64,000 bases of DNA from positions 4,357,001-4,421,000 of the forward strand of contig JANTQA010000008.1 in NCBI GenBank assembly GCA_027625915.1. Direction: 5' to 3'. Both the position numbers and the translations under genes were made by a program. Source of the stretch: Anaeramoeba flamelloides (lineage: Eukaryota > Metamonada > Anaeramoebidae). Shown here in pieces: positions 57,035-64,000 of this stretch (the stretch's first letter is position 1; each line of letters begins with the position of its first letter). The notes under the pieces are model-generated. The model saw only the letters and a list, made by a program, of their open reading frames with translations, was not told where the DNA came from and made no database searches.

Positions 57035-58104
57035 TAAACTCAATTCCAAAAATTGGGGCACACCTTCAAAATCAATTTAATTCCAAGAAAAGTGATATTT
57101 GACTCCTAAATAGAAACATTAAATATTAACAATCAATGTAAATAATTTTAAAGTTAATTATTTATCATTTTTTTTCATTATTTTTTGATTTTTGATTTTC
57201 AATAATTTTTTTGATTTTTTTTGTATTCTTTTTTTTCAAATAAAAAAAAAAAATTTTCTTTTTTTTTACAAAACTTTTCAAAAATCTCAAAATCACTTTA
57301 AAATGAAATTTAAAAGTTTTCATTCTGATCACAAAAAAAAAAATTTTTTTTTTTCTCTCAAAAAGAAAAAAGATTCTTTTTTTATCGAGAAAAATTTTTT
57401 TTGAAAAAAAATCATGATACGGTGTGCTAGGACACATGGCCTACAAACAGACCTTATTATTATTAATGGAAGTGTGAATACTGAATGTATTATTAATGAT
57501 ATTATCAAAAAAATCAAAGGAAATTCAACTCGCTAATTCAGAATATAGTGAGTTGAAATGGATTTTCCAAAAGGATGGAGCTTGTCCACATACCTCAAAA
57601 AAAACCCAAACTTACTTAAATCGGGGATGTAATGTTCTGGACCCTTGACCCCCAATTCCACAAGATTTAAATCCAATTGGGAATTTATGGATAGTAAACT
57701 GAAAAATTGTAACCAAAAAACGAAGAAGAATTTTTAAAATTTTCACTAATGTATGAAATACTTTGAGTTGGGAAACCTAAGATAATTAGTAAACTCTATA
57801 TTTAAAAGGATGGATTTAGTTATCAAAAGACAAGCTGAATCTATTAATAGTTTTTATTAATTTTTCTTTCAATAAAAATGGATTTTTTTGGTAACCGTGT
57901 TCCAAAAAATAGTGGCACACTTTTTTTTATTTTTTCTTTTTTATTTTTCGAATTGAATTTTAAATTTACTATAAAATATATAAATAGTATTAATTAAATA
58001 TTTTCGGGTCTTTTATTATTTTAATGTTCAAATATCATGTATTTTCGAGTATATTTTTATTAATTTATTTTTTTTGTGTGTCCCATTTTTTGGAATTGAG
58101 TTTA
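57035..58104 (+). mobile_element. Decayed Tc1/mariner element, family A ends
   Basis: TAAACTCAATTCCAAAAATT at the left, TTTTTTGGAATTGAGTTTA at the right, on TA; 1070 bp. Plus-strand pieces at about 57430-57860 match the second half of the transposase at 13305-14394: LIIINGSVNTECI, WIFQKDGACPHTSKKT, PQDLNPI and the terminal DLVIKRQAESINSFY. The first half, with the DNA-binding helices and the first Asp, is missing, and the remainder carries stops, so the element is dead. Its ends link the family A MITEs to a Tc1/mariner parent. Confidence 0.8.
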
Positions 58105-61100
58105 GAATAAAAAAATAATTACATACAATTAAACTGTATTTCACTTTCAAGCAAAACAGCAAAAAATAAAACAATTAAATTATTTTTTTTATAGAAACAA
58201 CAAATATAAGCTTAATTAGAAATAAGAGAAATCTTACAATAGATATAGGAATTGATATTCATAAAAGAAATGGCAAAAATAACTATTATTTTTGAAAAAA
58301 AAGAAAAATGTTAAATAAAGTTTGGGATACTTTCATTGGAATATCTTGTGCCAAACTTATGAGTCTCTCAGTTTCTTTTGTAAGTTTCAATTGTTGGCAA
58401 AAAGAGTTTTAAATAGTAAATTTATAAAATTTTCAAGAAATTGAATATAATGAATTTTTGAGGGTTATTTGGAGGGTTATAACATGTATTTTTTAAAAAA
58501 TCAACTTCTTGAGAATAAGTCAAAAAAAAATTTAAAAATTTAAAAAAAAAAAAAAAAAATTGAGTAAATTCGAAAAAATACCAGATCCAAAAATTGAAAT
58601 AATATTATGAGAAGAATATTAGATAAACCCATTAAATTTGTCCCTTTTTTCACAACATAATTAACAATGGACACTAAGATTAAAAAAGAATTTATATTTG
58701 ATAATCTTCTCCCCTTCTTAATTTAAATGTAAATAAACCAGAGAGCGTCTTGAATTACCAATGTAATTTTTATTGATCATTTCTTAGCACAACCTCTTTT
58801 TTTACAAATTTGTTTACAGAATAACCTTTTAAAAATTTTGAAAAAATAAAAACAAAACAATTGTATTTTATATCTTATGGGAAAGGTGTTTATTTCTAAG
58901 AAATTAAAAAAAAACAACTAAAAAAAGTTCAACGGAAGAAAAAGAAAAATAAGAGTAAAATTTTGATGGTAAATTCGCAATTTTTGGATTTTTAAATGGC
59001 TGGAAAATGAATATTGTTATAAAAATTACACCAATGCATAAAATAAGCAGATATTTTTAAAGAGGTTTTTAAAAAATTTCTATTTATATTAACTAGATTT
59101 GGGTCAGACAAGTTAAATGAAAATTGAAATAAATATTCATTTGGAATAAAGCTTCTAAAAAATCAAGTAATTTTTTTGTCAAAGATGTTAAAATAAAAGT
59201 ATTTCCCAGAAAAAATTTTAACAAACCTCGACAGGAAAGAAGTAATTGTTTTAACTATTAAAAAAAATCAATAAATAAATGATTTTTATATATTTATTAG
59301 TTATAAATTTATCAATTCTTTTGATTTTCATTTTTTAATTGGTATTTATATATAATTAACTCTCAAATATTCAACAACCCTTATGAAAAAAACTCTATAG
59401 CTCTGTTTAAAGAAACAATTTTAATATTTAACTTTCAAAAGAAACCAATGAATCCAAAATTTGGAAAATTTACCTACCCTCATTAATTGGTTTTTCTCTC
59501 ACATAAAGCAAAGGTGTGGTTCCTAACTGACTAAATGTTACTTTCAATATTTAACAAAAATAATTAATGTAGAAGAAATCTTTTTCACATTAGTTTGAGA
59601 TAATATGATGATTTGTTGAAGAACCCTCACATTGATTTTTAAAAAGGTGGCAAAAATAAGGCAAGTATATTGTTTTTAAATATGATATTTTTCATTTAGA
59701 TAAAAGAAAATTCTATTTTTAATCAATATAGTCAAAATAATGAATTACAAATTTTCAGTTATATTAAACTATTATTCAAATAAATAATTTTATACAAATT
59801 AATAAAGTTTATTGGCAATATAAATTATACCCTAGAATTTCAAATTCTTGGGATTATCGTATTTATTGTTGTTAGTAGTACCAATATTGTTAAATCCCGA
59901 GTTGAAAAAAAAAAAGTTGTTTAGTCTTAAAAAAAAAAATGAATTAAACTTGGTGGATGAATTTTGGCATAATTCAGTTTTAGGATATGTGCTTGAATAG
60001 CTGATGACGAATAACTTTTTAAAAAACTCCACAGATCAAATAAAAATGGAATAAAAAAATACTGAATGATAAATATTAAATATTCCAGATTATCCAGAAT
60101 TTAAAAGAATCGAGTGCTACCTATTATTGTGAATTTATCCTCTTTTTTTCCGAATTCTAAAACCCCCATGCACTCTACAGTACTTAAAAATACTCCACAG
60201 TAATTGAGAACACGTTCGGTAATCTTTACTGGGTTTTTTTCCGATTGATATTTATAAAGAAAAATCTTTGATTTTACTCAATTCTTATAAATTCTGGAAA
60301 GCTTAATCAACATTTTTTTTATTTAAAGAAATAAAAAGAAAATGCAACAAAATTTCTATTTATTTGAAAAATTAAAAAAACCTAAAGGAGGTGTCTGTAA
60401 TGTGTCTATTTTTTATTTTAATTTCAGAAATTTAAAAAAAACCTAAAGGATAAATCAAAAAAAAAATTTTTTTTATCCATTTAAATGGATAATTTTTTTT
60501 TTTTAATGGTTAAAATAAATACTTCCCATTTTGAAAGTTAGTTATTGTCTATAAAATACCTTTGAATTATCATAAAATAACCTCTTATCTATGAAATTTT
60601 TTTTTTTTTTTAAATCCTTAACAATTAAATTTGAAAAGTATCTACTTCGAAAATTAGATTCTTTAATTTAAATTATAAAATATCTTTAGAAAAATGTCTA
60701 AAAAAGACCCCTTATTAAATTTTGTCTTTATTAAAAGTTGAGTTTTAAAAAGTGAAAAAAAAAAAAAAAAAGGGAAATATTTATTGTTTTTTTTTGAATA
60801 ATTTATCAAAGATGGTATTTAGTAATACTTTAAATAACTCAATTTGGGGTAAAAGAAAGATTTATTGTAAGTTATTTCCTAGTTTAAATTTAAAATTCAC
60901 TATAAGTCTTTATTAATTTTCTTTTTTGGTATTCATTCTTTAATATGCAGAGTTAGGAGTCACTAAAGATAAAGTTTTTATTCTAATATTTTTAGAAGTA
61001 TGAAAATGATTTTTGAAAAAAATATATTAATTCATATTGTAATTTAGTTTAATTTTCTATTGAAGATCAAAACGAACATTATAATTTTTTTCCATGGGGT

Positions 61101-62039
61101 ACTCAAGAATTTAGGTGATTTATTTTTTTCGAAAATATACAGATTGGTTATAGTTTATTTAAAACATTTATCAAAAAATCGTTTATTTTTCTTATTCTAT
61201 TTCTTTTTTATTTGTTCTTCAAAAGTCAATTATTAAAAAATAATTGGTATTTGTACATTTAACAGGCTTTTTATAGTGTAAAATGAGATCAAATATTAAA
61301 ATAAGGAGGCACACAAAAAGATAGACCAAAATTACAATAATTTTTTTTTATTTTTCAACTTGAAAAAAAATTAAAAAAAAAAATGATCTTCCTTAAATTC
61401 AAGAATGGTAACCAAAAAAAAAATATTTTTTCCTTATTTTCTTATTTAAGGTGACATTAAAAAGCTACCCCTAAAATACTTTTTTTGTGGGTCTTTTTTA
61501 ACAAAAACAAATTTAATTCTGCTTTTTTTCTTCCCGTAATGTTTAAAATCATATAAAAAATAATGAAAACAATCTTTAGAGTGCATTCTTTATGGTAAAA
61601 AATGATTTTTTGATATGAAAAAAAATTAGTAATTTTTATGATACTTAATCCCTGATTAAAAATAATTAACCTGTGATATACGATCGATCTCTAAAAATCA
61701 ACAACCAAAAACGAGAAAAATTTTCGTAAAAAGCCAAATATTAAAACTTATTCCAATTTGAATGGTTCTGAAGTGTAATTTTGAAAACAATTCTGTTCAT
61801 TTTGAAGTGTCTCTCTTTGTCACTTTTGAGTTTTCAAAGATTTGTTTTTAAATTTTTCAATTCACTAATGAATTATTTTTATCATATTAACAATATTTCA
61901 AAATCCTTACTTTGTCAAATTTCAAGGGTTACAAAATAACCACAAATTGGATTCAATCGAATTAAATTTCTTGTGTACTAAAAGAAAACAATTTGTTTCA
62001 AATTGAAGAAATTTAACCCTTTGAAAATAGAAAATAAAT

Positions 62040-62260
62040 AACCGATTTAATTTTTTTTTAAAATTTGATTTTTCATAATCTAGAATTCCTATTCAAGTTT
62101 TTTTTAAAATTGAATTTTCTGTCATAGAAAGCGGATGAATTTTTTTTGTTTATTTAAATATTGTCAATGAAAAGAAGGGGTATTTTCCACTATCCTTTTA
62201 ATGTTCCAAACCAGCCCTTGAGTCTGGAACAAATACATGGTAAGTGACTAGAAACCTTAA
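62040..62260 (+). repeat. Tandem-repeat/ankyrin-like relic, copy 2
   Basis: About three degenerate 43-bp units, then a decayed match to 24257-24300 (GGAACAAATACATGGTAAGTG against GGAGCAAATCCATGGGAAGTG, 21 bp compared in part). The same order as in the DYRK intron implies one dispersed unit. Confidence 0.45.
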
Positions 62261-63035
62261 ACTCAAAATTTTAAAATCAAAAAAAATATCTGGCTTGTTC
62301 TTATTTTGAAGAAAATAGTAAAAAATAAAAAAAAAGTTTTTAGGGCATGTGTCGCAAAGATCGGAAGAGAGTTCACGAATTATTATGAAGTTTTTAATAT
62401 ATTTGAAGTCTCTGTTTTGATTTTAATGGTCTCAAATTTCTTTTCTTTTCATAAATATTTCAATTGAATTTAAAGAAAGAGTAAATTTTGATTTTCTTTT
62501 TTTTTTTTTTCTTTTTGGAACAGAAGAGGATTTTGTGTTCTGATTTTCTTCTGGACTTCATTTTGTATTAATAATTATGTTCTTTTTTTTCGTCAATGAA
62601 CAAAAAAGTATAACTTATCAAAAGAAAAAAAAAAATGAAAAATAATAATTCATTTAATAGAATCTTGATTTTTCACACTTCAAGCACAAAAAAAATGAGA
62701 AGAAAATGAATTGGTCAAGCACTTTATGACAAGTCTCTGAAATTTGAGTTCAAAAACAAATATTTTTTTCCAAAATTCCAGACAAATTTCAAGATAACAA
62801 AAACAATGTTGTCTAAAATTTGAGAGGCTATTTAAGAACTTATGTGAAACGGTTTTTCACAAGCGTCTCAAGGATCAAAGAAATTTTGGAAAAAATCGAA
62901 TAGAATCAAAACATTCGATTTATTAATACTTTATGAACTACCCTCTAAATCCTATTTGCTTTTTTCATTTTTTTTTAAACAATATTCAATTGATTTTTTT
63001 ACAATAATATTGTTAATTCAAGATCTCAACTCGTT

Positions 63036-63477
63036 ATGACAAATCCGCACTTTACACTCCCACTGACAGGGTCACTAAATTCGTTTTCAAATTTTCTGAA
63101 TTCAAATCTTCAGCCCCAAAACACTTCACAAAATCAAAATCAAAATCAAAATCAAAACAACACAAGCCCATTGCCAAATCAGAGCCTTACGAACCAACAA
63201 AACCAGCCTGTAGTTTCAATGGAGTTGCGTTTAGGTAGTCTGAATTATCTCCAAGATCCAAACAATACGACAATGCCATCGCTAACTCAGCAGCCTTCCG
63301 ATTCGATTTATACAAACAACAATTTTTTAAATACCAACCTGAATCAGCTTTCAAATTTTAGTCAATTGCAAAAACAACCATTAATTAATTCTACAATACA
63401 GAACAATGTACCACCACCAATATCAACGTCAACATCAACGTCAACAACACAAGAAAATCCTCCAAAAAAAAAAAGTT
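63036..63477 (+). CDS. Gln/Asn-rich protein, first exon
   Basis: Opens at ATG 63036 (MTNPHFTLPLTGSLNSFSNF) after a T-rich leader and runs 147 codons plus one base to a canonical donor, AGTT|GTAAGT (63478). Reading on would reach TAA within six bases, so splicing is likely and the gene continues past the window. The exon is low-complexity: Asn/Gln runs (QNQNQNQNQ), a Ser-Thr run coded by tandem TCAACG, and a basic PPKKKS at the end that could be part of a nuclear signal. Such N-termini often precede DNA- or RNA-binding domains, but no domain is visible and I assign no function. Confidence 0.7.
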
Positions 63478-64000
63478 GTAAGTAAACCTTTGTTTATTTC
63501 TTCTTGTTTTTTGTTCTCTTTCTTTAAAACGATATTTTTACAAATACCGAAACACACTCGTTTTAAAATTGCTTCAGGAGTTCATTTAAAAAACTATTTT
63601 TTTTTTTTTCATTTTTTTTTGAAAAAACAAAAAACCTTTTCTAAAAAAAAAAACTTTTTGTTTTTTATTAAACTCTTAAACCCAATTTTTTTAACAAACG
63701 GCAATGTTTAAAACTTTTTTTTCAATAATTCTTTTTTATTCCCATATTTTTTTCAAAAATCTTGAAAAATGAAAAGGACTTCAAAAACCACAAAATTGGG
63801 AATTCTATTTTTGATTCAAATTTTAACAGTTTGTAAACAATCTTTTTCAACTAAACCAATTTTTATTTTTTGTTTTCAATTTCTCTTTTCCTTCAAAAAA
63901 CCACCCACCAACCAAATTTTTTTAATAAAAAAAAAAAAAAAAAAAAAAAAAGATCGTCATATTATTTATGTCAAGAAAAAAAAAAAATATAAAAAAAGAG
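63478..64000 (+). other. Start of the intron of the Gln/Asn-rich gene
   Basis: Begins GTAAGT. It contains T tracts, a long A run at 63928-63951 and no recognisable next exon before the window ends. Confidence 0.6.

Larger units (their letters stand above)
56198..63035. other. Intergenic, carrier to the Gln/Asn-rich gene
   Basis: 6.8 kb with many T tracts, a TA run (56934-56946), a decayed Tc1/mariner element (57035-58104) and a tandem/ankyrin-like relic (62040-62260). From 58105 to 62000 I see AT-rich DNA without a gene or a clear repeat, apart from a small ATCCATTTAAATGGAT palindrome near 60475. Confidence 0.6.

Noticed and set aside
57165-57517. Lys/Phe-rich frames on both strands
   Set aside because: They lie in the A/T tracts of the decayed Tc1/mariner element.

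Overview
This is a strongly AT-rich nuclear segment from a eukaryotic microbe. Evidence for a eukaryote: GT-AG introns whose phases match across every multi-exon gene, eukaryote-only families (Rab7, DENN, DYRK, eL19, mitochondrial carrier), and a landscape of TA- and TTAA-targeting DNA transposons and MITEs. The proteins carry long Lys/Glu/Gln and Asn/Gly low-complexity tracts. Together with long, transposon-filled introns this recalls free-living amoeboid protists such as Anaeramoeba or some Amoebozoa, but that is inference, not a species call. TAA, TAG and TGA all act as stops in the gene models, so the standard code fits.

Layout. (1) 1-2421: last exon of a Rab7 GTPase (+). (2) 4354-17443: a four-exon DENN-PH protein (+, 1032 aa). 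Its 3.9-kb and 5.8-kb introns are packed with mobile elements, including an apparently whole Tc1/mariner element in antisense (13066-14539) whose transposase gene has its own 79-bp intron. (3) 21950-26967: a two-exon DYRK1-type kinase (-, 558 aa) with a 3.3-kb intron. (4) 32908-33663: intronless ribosomal protein eL19 (+). (5) 37974-38426: a small two-exon gene (-, 107 aa) that aligns loosely with BORC subunit 7. (6) 43493-44011: CYTH/triphosphate-tunnel protein (+), probably continuing in an unseen exon. (7) 54602-56197: four-exon mitochondrial carrier (+, 313 aa). (8) 63036-end: first exon of a Gln/Asn-rich protein (+). The gaps, which make up most of the window, are MITE-rich DNA.

The genes do not form an operon or an obvious pathway. 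Rab7, a DENN protein (usually a Rab exchange factor) and a BORC7-like protein all touch endolysosomal traffic, but adjacency may be chance. The most notable structure is the transposon ecology: several MITE families share TAAAC termini with the Tc1 element, at least two families sit on TTAA, and elements are nested up to three deep. No CRISPR array, rRNA, tRNA or clear viral element was seen, and no gene cluster that reads as an undescribed system.
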